From Lysobacter enzymogenes (GTDB lineage Bacteria; Pseudomonadota; Gammaproteobacteria; Xanthomonadales; Xanthomonadaceae), in assembly GCF_900106525.1 (NCBI RefSeq), contig NZ_FNOG01000003.1, forward strand, positions 95,726-159,725: 64,000 nt of DNA, read 5' to 3'. The notes under the pieces are model-generated. The model saw nothing but the letters and a program-made list of their open reading frames with translations, was not told the DNA's origin and ran no database searches. The number at the start of each line of letters is the position of its first letter. The stretch's first letter is position 1. This document shows, in pieces, positions 38,636 through 47,733 of the stretch. The position numbers and the translations under genes were made by a program.

Positions 38636-40498
38636 TTACGACGCCTTCTTGGCGTCGCCGGCCGGAGCGGCAGGAGCGCTCGTCGGCGCGCCGGCGTCGG
38701 GCGCTGCGGGCGGCGGCGTGGTCGGCGCGGCGGTGGTCGGGGCGCTCCACAGTTTGGTTTCCGGTTTGCCGCTCATCATCTGCGCGCGCACCAGCGGCAC
38801 CGGCGGGCCGCCGTAGCTCAGGAACTGGTCGTGGAAGGCCTTCCAGCCGCTGCGGCCGCCGTGGTTGGCGGTCCAGTCCTCGCGCAGTTGCAGGATCATC
38901 AGCTTGCCCAGGGTGTAGTTGAGGTAACCCGGGTCGTAGGTGCCGCGCGCGGCCTGTTGGCGGGCGTTGCCGGGGTCCTGGAAGGCCTTGTCCTTGAACA
39001 GTTGTTCGGACTGGGCCACGGTCATGCCGCCGGTGTGCAGGCCGATCGCGGAGACGTAGCGCACGTCGCGCAGCAGCGCGTTGGTGAGCTGGCCGATGTG
39101 GATTTCCGGGGTGGCGCCGTCGAGGCCGGCGTCGAACATCATCTCTTCGGTGTAGTGCGCCCAGCCTTCGGTGTAGGCGTAGCCGACGAACAACTGGGCG
39201 AACTTCCACTGCGAGCGGTTGGCGTGCAGGAAGTGCAGGAAATGCCCCGGCCAGACTTCGTGCGCGGAGGTGAACAGCAGGTCGGCCTTGCCCGGCACGT
39301 AGGCGTCCTGTTCGGCCTTGGGCCACTTCGGATCGGGCGGGGCGATGTAGTAGACCGAGGGCAGGTTCTTCTCGTACGGCCCCGGAATTTCGATGTAGGC
39401 GAAGTTGCTGCGGTTGAACGGCGGCGCTTCTTCGACCTTGGCCTGTTCGGTGCCGGGGATCGAGACCAGATCCTTGTCGACCACGAACTGGCGCAGCCCG
39501 GCCAGTTGCGCGCGCGCGCCTTCGACCGCGCCGCCGACCGGCTTGTCGGCGCCGGCCTTGTCGACGCAGGCCTGCAGGCTCTGGCCCTTGGCATAGGCCT
39601 CGCACGCGCTCTTGAGCGCGGCCAGGTTGCGGGCGAGGTCGGCTTCGCCGGCGGCCTTGAGCTGGTCCAGCGGCAGGTCGACGCCTTCGGTGGCCTTGAG
39701 CATGCGCGCGAACTTGTCCGCGCCCAGGGCGAAGTCCTGGGTGGCCTGCGGCTTTTGCTGGCTCAGGTGATCGGCCAGGCCCTGCATCGCTTCGATGGCC
39801 TTGGCGTTGGAGGCGGCGAAGCGTTTTTGCAGCGCCTCGTCCTTCACTTCGGCGAAAGCCTTGGGCACGTCGGTCTTGAAGAACTCGGCCATGCCGCCGA
39901 AGCCCATGACGCCCAGGTCGATGTAGGTCGCCGGCAGCGGGCCCTGGAGGTTGGCGCGGATCTGCTCGGCCGCCTTGGGCAACGCTTCCTGGTAGGCGGC
40001 GAACGCGGCCATGCGCTGTTCCAGCGGCGCGTAGGGGCGGGTCAGGTACATGCTCGGCGACAGGTCGCCGAGGTAGAAGGCCGGGTTCTTGGTGGCGAAG
40101 CCGGAGTCTTCTAACCAGAACAACTGGCCGTCGATGGTGGCCAGCACGTAGTCGCGCTGGAAGCGCTGGCCGGCGTCGAGGCGGTCGTCGCCGAACGCGG
40201 CCACCGCGTCGCGCTGCTGGTGCAGCCACTGGATGGTGGCCTGCAGCGCCTGCGGCGAGTAGTCGGGCAGCTTGCCGTCGAACTCGTGCTTGCCGGCGTT
40301 GGCGGCGGCGACCGGGTTGCGTTCGAAATAGCCTTGCACGAAGGCGTCGACGGCGGCGTTCCATTCCGCGCCGGCGGCGGGCTTGGCCGCGGCCGGGGCG
40401 GCGGCGTCGCCGGCGGGCGGGGCGGTTTCGGATTTGCAGCCGGCGACCAGCGCGGCGGCGACACAGGCGGACAGGGACAGCAGACGCAGGCTACGCAT
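38636..40498 (-). CDS. DUF885 lipoprotein, putative metallopeptidase
   Basis: ATG 40498 gives 620 residues. The signal peptide ends in the lipobox ALVAGC (C21), followed by an A/P-rich tether. The DUF885 domain (about 50-585) shows the zinc-site pattern HEVWPGH (residues 413-419, resembling HExxH plus H) and, about 25 residues later, GWAHYTEEM with the likely third ligand. This links it to the MA clan of metallopeptidases. The C terminus is P/A-rich. It follows kinase 1 by 107 bases on the same strand and has its own terminator, so it may be the last gene of the sigma-kinase operon. Substrate unknown. Confidence 0.85.
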   Translation of the reverse strand: MRSLRLLSLSACVAAALVAGCKSETAPPAGDAAAPAAAKPAAGAEWNAAVDAFVQGYFERNPVAAANAGKHEFDGKLPDYSPQALQATIQWLHQQRDAVAAFGDDRLDAGQRFQRDYVLATIDGQLFWLEDSGFATKNPAFYLGDLSPSMYLTRPYAPLEQRMAAFAAYQEALPKAAEQIRANLQGPLPATYIDLGVMGFGGMAEFFKTDVPKAFAEVKDEALQKRFAASNAKAIEAMQGLADHLSQQKPQATQDFALGADKFARMLKATEGVDLPLDQLKAAGEADLARNLAALKSACEAYAKGQSLQACVDKAGADKPVGGAVEGARAQLAGLRQFVVDKDLVSIPGTEQAKVEEAPPFNRSNFAYIEIPGPYEKNLPSVYYIAPPDPKWPKAEQDAYVPGKADLLFTSAHEVWPGHFLHFLHANRSQWKFAQLFVGYAYTEGWAHYTEEMMFDAGLDGATPEIHIGQLTNALLRDVRYVSAIGLHTGGMTVAQSEQLFKDKAFQDPGNARQQAARGTYDPGYLNYTLGKLMILQLREDWTANHGGRSGWKAFHDQFLSYGGPPVPLVRAQMMSGKPETKLWSAPTTAAPTTPPPAAPDAGAPTSAPAAPAGDAKKAS

Positions 40499-40605
40499 TG
40501 CGGGGTCTCCGGGCATCCAGGGCGGGCGCGGCTGGCGCACCATCCTCTGCGCTGTGGCGACGTTTGCACAGTGACTTTCGCCATACCGCCGGCCATCGGG
40601 CCGGC

Positions 40606-43600
40606 TCAGCGCGTCGGTGCGGCGCAGGCGCGCAGGCTGCGCTCCAGGCGCGCCCGCTCGGCTTCGCGCAGCACCGTGGGCGTGGCGGCCGCCGCGACGC
40701 GGCCGGCGCGCAGGCCCTCGTACAAGGCCCGGACCCGGCGGGTCAGCTCCGCATCGCCGCCGCGCGCGGCCTCGGCCAGGCGCACGGCGCGGGCCAGTTG
40801 GTCCCTGCCTTCGCTGTCTCGGCACTGTTCCAGCGCGAACAGGCCGCGGTAGACCAGCGCCCGCACCAGGTCGGGGCTGCGGCCGTGCTGGTCGAGCAGC
40901 GGGCCTTCGCCGCGTCCGTCGGCGGCGATGAAGTCGCGTTCGGACGCGAGCAGGGCGGCGAACTCGCGATCGGCCTGGTCGCGGTGGCCCTGCAGGTAGA
41001 GCAGGTGGGCCTGGCGGTAGCGCACATGGGCGAAACGGTAGTTGTCCGGCGGGAAGACCGTAGCCAGCTGCGCGCGATAGTCGTCCAGCCGGGTCTGCAG
41101 CTCCGGCAGCGAGGCGTCGTCGCCGTAGTCGGCCAGGCTTTCGACCAGCAGGTAGTTCTCCAGGATCGTCGGCAGGCCGGCCCGGCGCTTGGCCTCGATG
41201 GTGCGGCGCAGCAGGTCGAGGCCTTCGGCGCGGTCGCGCGCCGGGTCGGCGCCGGGCGAATAGATCAGGTCGAGCGCGAGGTTGAAGTTGGCCGACAGGC
41301 GCGGATCGCTGTTCGGCGGCACGGTCCGCTCCAGCAGGGCGGCGGCGGCGCGCGTCTTGGCGCGGCGGTCGGCCGGGTCGAGCGCGATCGACGCCGCGGC
41401 GGTGGACAGCGCGGTGGCGTACTCCGGGTGGCCGCTGCCGTAAGCCGCGCGGATCGACGCCAGCGCTTTGCCGATGTCGTAGGTGGGCTGGTCCGGCGCA
41501 TGGAATACGTCGGCGCGGATCATGGCGTAGGCGGTCTTGGGATGGTTCGGCCCGAGCGAGGCGATCCGCCGCCGCACCAGTTCGGCCGCCAGCGCCGGCG
41601 CCTCGCCGCCGCCGCGCAACTGCACCGCGCGCATGTAGCGCTCCAGCGCATCGTCGGCGAGGACGGGATCGAGCGGGCGCGCCAGTGCGACCGCGCGGCG
41701 CGCATCGGTTTCGGCGGCGCCGGCGCGCCACAGCCGGCGCTGCATTTCCGAGCGCAGGATCAGCAACTGCGCGAGCGCTTCGCGATGGCCGCGGCCGAGC
41801 GACTCGGCCTGGGCGATCAAGTCGGTGCAGGCGGCCACCGCGGCCTGGGTCCGGCCTTCGCCCCACAGCGCCCGCACCAGCTCGGTGCCGTAGCCGATGC
41901 GCTGGCTGCGCGCGGCCCGGTCGTCGCGGCCGTCGAGCTCGGCGATGCGCTCGCGCGCCAGCCGTTCGGCGTCGGCGTAGCGGGCGCGGATGTTGAGCAT
42001 CGCCAGGCGGGTCGCGGCGACCAGCCCGTCGCGGTCGGGTTCCTCGCCGAGCGTGCGCTGGGCCTCGCCGGCCAGGGATTCGGCGCGCGCGTAGTCGCCG
42101 AGCAAGGCGTAGCTGCGCGCGAGCATCGCCAGGCTGCGTGCCTGCACGCTGGGCTGATCGTCGAGCTTCATCGCGCGCAACTCGCGCTCGGTGCGTTCCA
42201 GCAGCGCGCGCGAGGAAAACGGCGCGCTGCCCAGGCCCGACTGGGTGGCGCTGCCCAGGGTGCTGGCGAACAGCCGGCCGACGCTGTGGCTGGCGCGGGT
42301 CTCGCGCAGCGCGCGCTGATGCTGCCAGACGATCGCCGCGGTGCCGGACGCCACCACCAGCGCCAGCGCAGCGAACAGCGCCGGCGCGGTGGGATTGCGC
42401 CGCCGCCACAGCCGCGCGGTTTCGCGCCAGCCGCCGTGGCGCGCGCTGACCGGGCGATGGGTGCGCCAGGCGCGCAGGTCGCGGGCGAACTCGGCCACGC
42501 TGGGGTAGCGCTCGTGTGGCTTGCTCGCCACCGCCTTGAGCGCGACCGCGGCCAGGTCGCCGGCCAGCGCCCGTTGCAGCGCGGCGATATCGTCCAGGCC
42601 GCGGCGGCGGGCGATCGCCTCATCGGCGTCGTCGAGCAGGCGGTCCATCGGCTCGGGCGCGCCGGCGGCGGCGAGCGGTACCAGTTCGCGCAGGCTGTGC
42701 AGCCGGGTCGGCCATTGCCCGCACAACAGGCGATAGCTGAGCACGCCGAGCATGTACAAATCGGTGGCCGGCCCCTGGGTGCCGTGCTGGCGCGCTTCCG
42801 GCGCGGCGTAGTCGGGGCTGATGGCCAGGTGCGCGCGCGCGTCTTCGCCGCCGCCGAAGCGGGTGGAGATGCCGAAGTCGAGCAACTGCACCCGGCCCTG
42901 CGCGGTCACCAGCAGGTTCGACGGCTTGATGTCGCGATGCAGCACGCCTTGCGCATGCGCATAGGCCAGCGCTTCGCAGGCTTGCAGCAGCAGGTCCACG
43001 CGCGCGCCGACGCCGAGCGCGCGGCGGTCGCACCACTGGTCGATCGGTTCGCCCTCGACCCGGCGCAGGGCGAACCACGGCCGTCCTTGCTCGTCGATGC
43101 CGCCGTCGACCACGCCGGCGATGCCGGGATGGTCCAGGCGCGCGAGCAGGTTGCGTTCCTCGCGGAACGCGGCCGCCAGCTCCGGCGATTCCAGCCCGCT
43201 GCGGATGCATTTGAGCGCGACGCGCTGTTGGTAGTGGCCGTCGTCGCGGTGGGCTTCGTAGACCGTGCCCATGCCGCCGCGGCCGAGGATGCGGTCGATC
43301 CGCCACGCGCCGAGCAGGGCGCCGACGCGCAGGTCGGCGGGCTCGTCGTCGTCGCCGTCATCATCGCGGTCGTGATCGGCCGCGCCTGCGTCCGCTGCGG
43401 CGTTCGCCGGCGGCGACTGGCGCTGGGCGACGATCTGCGCCGGCGAGCGGTCGAGCACGCCGGCGTCCTCGCTCTCCGCATCGAGCAGGGCGCGCAGGGC
43501 CGCATGCAGCGGCGGATCGCTCGCCGCCAGCGCCGCCAGCCGGCGCTGGCGTTCGGGCGCGGGCAGGTCGACGTAATCGTCGAACAGGTGCAGCGCGCGG

Positions 43601-43617
43601 GCGAGGTGGTCGGTCAT
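40606..43617 (-). CDS. Receptor-type Ser/Thr protein kinase with TPR-like exterior, copy 1
   Basis: The protein has 1003 residues. Its start overlaps the stop of kinase 2 by 4 bases (ATGA). Layout: N-terminal helical segment (1-65), acidic linker (DHDRDDDGDDDE), kinase domain (about 105-390), one membrane helix (about 411-432), then about 570 periplasmic residues of TPR-like helices. Catalytic features are intact: glycine loop GRGGMGTVY (112-120), K136, HRDIKPSN (D229), DFG (247-249) and APE (272-274). After the helix, GRLFASTLGSATQSGLGS is shared with kinase 2. Kinases of this layout pair with ECF sigma factors; the sigma gene is two genes upstream. Confidence 0.93.
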   Translation of the reverse strand: MTDHLARALHLFDDYVDLPAPERQRRLAALAASDPPLHAALRALLDAESEDAGVLDRSPAQIVAQRQSPPANAAADAGAADHDRDDDGDDDEPADLRVGALLGAWRIDRILGRGGMGTVYEAHRDDGHYQQRVALKCIRSGLESPELAAAFREERNLLARLDHPGIAGVVDGGIDEQGRPWFALRRVEGEPIDQWCDRRALGVGARVDLLLQACEALAYAHAQGVLHRDIKPSNLLVTAQGRVQLLDFGISTRFGGGEDARAHLAISPDYAAPEARQHGTQGPATDLYMLGVLSYRLLCGQWPTRLHSLRELVPLAAAGAPEPMDRLLDDADEAIARRRGLDDIAALQRALAGDLAAVALKAVASKPHERYPSVAEFARDLRAWRTHRPVSARHGGWRETARLWRRRNPTAPALFAALALVVASGTAAIVWQHQRALRETRASHSVGRLFASTLGSATQSGLGSAPFSSRALLERTERELRAMKLDDQPSVQARSLAMLARSYALLGDYARAESLAGEAQRTLGEEPDRDGLVAATRLAMLNIRARYADAERLARERIAELDGRDDRAARSQRIGYGTELVRALWGEGRTQAAVAACTDLIAQAESLGRGHREALAQLLILRSEMQRRLWRAGAAETDARRAVALARPLDPVLADDALERYMRAVQLRGGGEAPALAAELVRRRIASLGPNHPKTAYAMIRADVFHAPDQPTYDIGKALASIRAAYGSGHPEYATALSTAAASIALDPADRRAKTRAAAALLERTVPPNSDPRLSANFNLALDLIYSPGADPARDRAEGLDLLRRTIEAKRRAGLPTILENYLLVESLADYGDDASLPELQTRLDDYRAQLATVFPPDNYRFAHVRYRQAHLLYLQGHRDQADREFAALLASERDFIAADGRGEGPLLDQHGRSPDLVRALVYRGLFALEQCRDSEGRDQLARAVRLAEAARGGDAELTRRVRALYEGLRAGRVAAAATPTVLREAERARLERSLRACAAPTR

Positions 43618-46600
43618 CGGCGCGCGGCAGAGCTTGCGGCCGGTGCGGCGGACGCGCCGCGGCAGTCGGGCGCGACCAAGGTCGCGGCGGCGACGGCGCG
43701 CGGATCGGAGGGAAACCACAGCGGCGGCCGCGGCGGCAGCCGGCCGCTGCGCGCGCTGCGTTTGAACGCGCGCGCCTCGTCGAAGAACGGCGAGGAGACC
43801 TGCTTGCCCGGCGCTTCGCCCACGCGCACGGCCGCCGCCAGGAATTGCGCCGCCTCGCGCCGGCGGCAGTTGCGGAACGCGTAGACGCCTCGGTACAGCA
43901 GCGCGATGGTCTGCGAATCGTTGCGCCGCATCAGCGATATGCCGCCAGCGGCGGCGGGGGCGCGCGCGATTTCGTCCAGCATCTGCGCGAAGGCGGCATC
44001 GGCCTCGGCGTAGCGGCCTTCGCGGTAGCGCACCACCGCATCGAAGATACGCAGGTTCAGCCATTCGATGTCGCCGGGGCGGTAGAAGCGCGGCGCCGCG
44101 CGCGCGGCCTCATCCAGCGCCCGCCGCGCCTGCGGCAGAGTCGGATCGCTGCCGTACTGGGCCAGATTGACTACGACGGAGTAGCGGTCCGCTTGCGGCG
44201 GCAGGCCGGCGCGCTCGCGTTCGCCGATGTTGCGTTCGAGCAAAGCGACGCCCTCGTTCAGGCGCGGCAGCGTGGGAATCTCGTTGCCGCGGCCGAGCAG
44301 CGCCTTGGCGTAGTTGCTGCGTGCGTTGAACAGCATCTCGCTGTGCGGCAGGGTGCGCTCGAGGGTCGACACCGCCTGGTGCTGCAGACGCAGCTCTTCG
44401 GCGGGGTCGCGCGCCAGCGTCCAGGCCAGGCGCGACAGGACCAGCGCGTAGACCGGATGCTCGCGGCCGTACCCCGCCTCCACCCGGCGCAGCGTCGCCA
44501 GCGCGGAGTCGCGCGGTACGTCCGGGTAGCGGGCGAGGGCGACGTAGACCTCGGCCGCCGCGGTCTGCGGATGGTCCGCGCCGAGATTGCGCCGGCGTTC
44601 GTCGAGCAGGCGCTGCGCGGTGCCGGCGAAGGCCGGGCTCAGCCGCAGCCGCTGTGCGTCGGCGAGGCGTTCGAGCGCATCGTCGGCCAACACCGGGTCC
44701 AGCGGCGCGGCCAACGCGAGCGCGCGCTGCGCATCGGCCTCGGCGGCGGCGGCCCGGCCGAGCTGGCGCAGGAAGCCCGAGCGCAGGATCAGCGTCTGGG
44801 CCAGGCGCGCGGCATGGCCGCGGCCCAGCGCCTGCGCCTGGCGCACCAGGTCGTCGGCGCTGGCCAGCGCCTGTCCGGTCCGGCCCAGGTCCCATTGGGT
44901 GCGGGCCGATTCCAGGCCGATGGCGATGCGCGCGTCGCGCGCGAACGGATCCGGCGCCGCGGCCAGCGCGTCCAGGCGCGCTTGCGCCAGCGCCAGCGCC
45001 TCGTCGTGGCGACCCTGGTAATTGAGCGTGGACAGCCGGGTGGAGGCGACGAACCCGTCCTCGTCGCGGTCGCCGGCGGCGATGGAAATGCGCTGCGCCT
45101 CTTCGGCCAGCGCGGCGGCGTGACGGTAGTCGCCGATCTGGACGAAGCTGCGCGCCAGCGTCGCCAGCGCGTGCGCGCGCAGCGCCGGCTGGTCGGCCAG
45201 GGCCAGCGCGCGCAATTCGCGTTCGCTGCGTTCCAGCAGCGCGCGCGAGGAAAAACGCGCGCTGCCCAGGCCCGACAGCGTCGCGCTGCCGAGGGTGGAG
45301 GCGAACAGGCGGCTGACCTGTTCGTTGGCCTCGGCCTCGCGCACCGCTTGCCGATGCTGCCAAGCGGCGGCGAGCAAGCCGGCGGCGGCGGCCAGGATCA
45401 TCGCCGCGCCGAGTCCGGCGGCCAGGCGATTGCGCCGCAGCCACTTGCGCGCGCGCGCCAGCCACGAACCCGGCCGCACCCGCACCGGCCGGCCCTCGCG
45501 CCAGCGCCGCAGTTCGTCGGCGAATTCGGCGACGCTGGGGTAGCGGTCCTGCGGCCGCGTCGCCACCGCCTTGAGCGCGATCGCCGCGAGGTCGCCGCGC
45601 AACTGCCGCGCCAGCGTCTGCGCGTCGGCGGCGCCGCGCTGGCGGGCGAGGGCGTCGTCGCCGGGGCGCGCGCCGAGCAGGCCATCCATCGTCAGCGGCG
45701 CGCCGGAGTCGGCGCCGGGCATCAGCGGGCGCAGTCCGTGCAGCGGCGTCGGCCAGTGCCCGGCGAGCAAGCGGTAGCTCAGCACGCCCAGCGCGTACAG
45801 GTCGGTGGCCGGGCCCTGCGCGCCGTGCTGGCGCGCTTCCGGCGCGGCGTAATGCGGGGTCAGCGCCGGCAGCTCGCCCGGCGCCTCGCGCAGCGGGCCC
45901 AGTTGCGCGGACAGGCCGAAGTCGAGCAACTGCGCGCGCCCGTCGGCGGTGATCAGCACGTTCGACGGCTTGAGGTCGCGGTGCAGCACGCCCTGCGCAT
46001 GGGCGTAGGCGACCGCGTCGCAGACCTGCAGCAACAGGTCCACGCGCGCCTCGATGCCGAGATGGCGCTGATCGCACCAGGCGTCGATCGGTTCGCCTTC
46101 GACATAACGCAGGGCGAACCACGGCCGGCCGTCGCCGTCGACGCCGCCGTCGACCAGCGCGGCGATGCCGGGATGGTCCAGGCGCGCGAGCAGGTTGCGC
46201 TCCTCGCGCATCGCCGCGAGCAGCAGCGGCGAGTCGAGCTCCGCGCGCAGGCATTTGATCGCCACGCGCTGTTGGTACTGGCCGTCGTCGCGATGGGCCT
46301 CGTACACCGTGCCCATGCCGCCGCGGCCGACGATGCGGTCGATGCGCCAGGCGCCCAGGCGCGCGCCGACGCGCAGGTCCGCCGGTTCCGGCGCGGGTGT
46401 CGGCGCGGCGACGGATGAGCGCTCGCGTTCGTGCAGGTCGGCGAGCACGCGCGCCGGCGAACGCTCGAGCACGCCGGCCGCCTCGTCGGCGTCGGCGGCG
46501 AGCAGTAGCAGCAGGGCGGCGTGGGTGTCCGGTTCGGCCGCAGCCAGCGCGGCGAGCCGGTGCTCGCGTTGCGGCGCGGGCAGTTCGACGAATTCGTCGA

Positions 46601-46634
46601 ACAGGCTCAGGGCGCGGGCGGTGGCGGCGTTCAT
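43614..46634 (-). CDS. Receptor-type Ser/Thr protein kinase with TPR-like exterior, copy 2
   Basis: The protein has 1006 residues and is a clear tandem paralogue of kinase 1: same domain order, similar N terminus (ALSLFDEFVELPAPQREHRL) and similar post-membrane segment (RLFASTLGSATLSGLGSA). Catalytic features are intact: GRGGMGTVY (103-111), K127, HRDLKPSN (D220), DFG (238-240), APE. The membrane helix lies at about 403-424. The TPR-like exterior differs more than the kinase half, which suggests different signals. It starts 43 bases after the sigma factor stop, so sigma, kinase 2 and kinase 1 form one operon. Probable role: sense a periplasmic signal and phosphorylate the sigma factor. Confidence 0.93.
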   Translation of the reverse strand: MNAATARALSLFDEFVELPAPQREHRLAALAAAEPDTHAALLLLLAADADEAAGVLERSPARVLADLHERERSSVAAPTPAPEPADLRVGARLGAWRIDRIVGRGGMGTVYEAHRDDGQYQQRVAIKCLRAELDSPLLLAAMREERNLLARLDHPGIAALVDGGVDGDGRPWFALRYVEGEPIDAWCDQRHLGIEARVDLLLQVCDAVAYAHAQGVLHRDLKPSNVLITADGRAQLLDFGLSAQLGPLREAPGELPALTPHYAAPEARQHGAQGPATDLYALGVLSYRLLAGHWPTPLHGLRPLMPGADSGAPLTMDGLLGARPGDDALARQRGAADAQTLARQLRGDLAAIALKAVATRPQDRYPSVAEFADELRRWREGRPVRVRPGSWLARARKWLRRNRLAAGLGAAMILAAAAGLLAAAWQHRQAVREAEANEQVSRLFASTLGSATLSGLGSARFSSRALLERSERELRALALADQPALRAHALATLARSFVQIGDYRHAAALAEEAQRISIAAGDRDEDGFVASTRLSTLNYQGRHDEALALAQARLDALAAAPDPFARDARIAIGLESARTQWDLGRTGQALASADDLVRQAQALGRGHAARLAQTLILRSGFLRQLGRAAAAEADAQRALALAAPLDPVLADDALERLADAQRLRLSPAFAGTAQRLLDERRRNLGADHPQTAAAEVYVALARYPDVPRDSALATLRRVEAGYGREHPVYALVLSRLAWTLARDPAEELRLQHQAVSTLERTLPHSEMLFNARSNYAKALLGRGNEIPTLPRLNEGVALLERNIGERERAGLPPQADRYSVVVNLAQYGSDPTLPQARRALDEAARAAPRFYRPGDIEWLNLRIFDAVVRYREGRYAEADAAFAQMLDEIARAPAAAGGISLMRRNDSQTIALLYRGVYAFRNCRRREAAQFLAAAVRVGEAPGKQVSSPFFDEARAFKRSARSGRLPPRPPLWFPSDPRAVAAATLVAPDCRGASAAPAASSAARR

Positions 46635-46677
46635 GCGCGCGGGTCGGCGCGGCGGGCGGATCGGTGCGAAGGCGCGC

Positions 46678-47343
46678 TCAGGCCGCGTCGCCCTCGTCGT
46701 CCAGATCCGACGGCGTGCGCAGGTGCGCGGCCAGGAACGCGCGCGCCTTTCGCCAGTCGCGGCGGATGGTGCGGTCGGTCAGGCCCAGTACCTCGCCGAT
46801 CTCGATATCGCTCATGCCGGCGAAGTAGCGCATCTCCACCAGTTGGGTCAGGCGCGGCTCGACCGCGCTGAGCGCTTCCAGGGCGCGGTCGATCGCCAGC
46901 AGCTGGTCCAGGTCCGGATCGTAGGACGGCTCGTAGTTCGGGTCGGCCTTGTCGGCCAGATAGCTTTCCTCGTACTTGAGCCGCTTGAGCCGGCGCACCT
47001 CGTCGAGCAGCGCGTAGCGCATCGCCTGCGACAGCACCGCGAGCAGGTGTTGGCGGTTGTTGAGGTTGAGCTTGTCCTGGTTCAGCCGCAGCCAGGTGCG
47101 GTTGATCAGCGAGGTCGGCGAGCGCTTGTTGCCGCGCCGCCAGCGCCGGCGGATCTGCAGCGCCGCGGCCTCGTGCAGGTCTTTGTAGAGCAGGGTGTAG
47201 ACGCGGTCCCAGGCGCCGGGTTCGCCGTTCTGGGCGGCGACGATGAGCTGGGTCACCGAGTCCAGGGTGGCTTGGGGGAACTCGAATTCATCCCGGGCCG
47301 GCGCTGCGGCGGTCGGGTCTAGCGAAGGGCCTTCTTGGGTCAT
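46678..47343 (-). CDS. ECF-like sigma factor lacking the DAED motif
   Basis: The protein has 221 residues. Sigma region 2 spans about 35-125 (LIVAAQNGEPGAWDRVYTLL; HLLAVLSQAMRYALLDEVRR) and region 4 about 145-210 (LSAVEPRLTQLVEMRYFAGM; DIEIGEVLGLTDRTIRRDW is the helix-turn-helix). It belongs to the ECF subgroup often linked to Ser/Thr kinases. In region 2.2, where DAED precedes LVQEVFLRL in ordinary ECF factors, this protein has S75-P76-T77-S78 then LINRTWLRL: no acidic residue, but three that can be phosphorylated. It has no anti-sigma gene beside it; two kinases follow instead. The long acidic linker (DPNYEPSYDPDLDQ) separates the regions. Confidence 0.9.
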   Translation of the reverse strand: MTQEGPSLDPTAAAPARDEFEFPQATLDSVTQLIVAAQNGEPGAWDRVYTLLYKDLHEAAALQIRRRWRRGNKRSPTSLINRTWLRLNQDKLNLNNRQHLLAVLSQAMRYALLDEVRRLKRLKYEESYLADKADPNYEPSYDPDLDQLLAIDRALEALSAVEPRLTQLVEMRYFAGMSDIEIGEVLGLTDRTIRRDWRKARAFLAAHLRTPSDLDDEGDAA

Positions 47344-47733
47344 GTCCGGATGGGTTTCGGCAGGACGATGGGATTTCCGTTAGCCCCGACTACGCGGCTG
47401 AGTATTCGACTGCGCAAAGAGATACGCCAAACAAGTGCAATTGTCGATAACGCGTCTTCGAAAAAAGCCGGCCTGCGACATGGCATTTGATCATGTAGGG
47501 GGATGCGCAATTACGGGTTGGCATCTTTCCGGTGCGCTCGCCTGAGTGTTTCGCACATCCAATCCTCGATGCGGCGTCGGCCGACGACAGGATTAAGTGG
47601 AAAAGTGATGCAATCGATGTGCATCGAATCGCCGCGCTATCTGCGCGGACGGCGAAAAATACCGGGAATTTCCGCTGCTATCGCTGCACGTGCGGACGCT
47701 CGCGCCGATGCAAGGCGATGCGAACGTTCGCGC
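47344..47733 (-). promoter_or_regulatory. Upstream region of the sigma/kinase operon
   Basis: This 390-base gap is less GC-rich than its surroundings (for example CAAAGAGATACGCCAAACAA). It holds an inverted repeat GATGCA-ATCGATG-TGCATC at 47607-47625, whose centre is itself palindromic. It must carry the sigma-operon promoter, because pxpC ends at its other border. Short open frames inside it do not look like proteins. Confidence 0.5.

Noticed and set aside
40498..43884. A very long open frame (over 1100 codons) on the plus strand opposite the kinases
   Set aside because: It is antisense to an intact kinase gene. G/C at third positions removes stop codons from the opposite strand. The translation is rich in R, A, G and Q with no domain.
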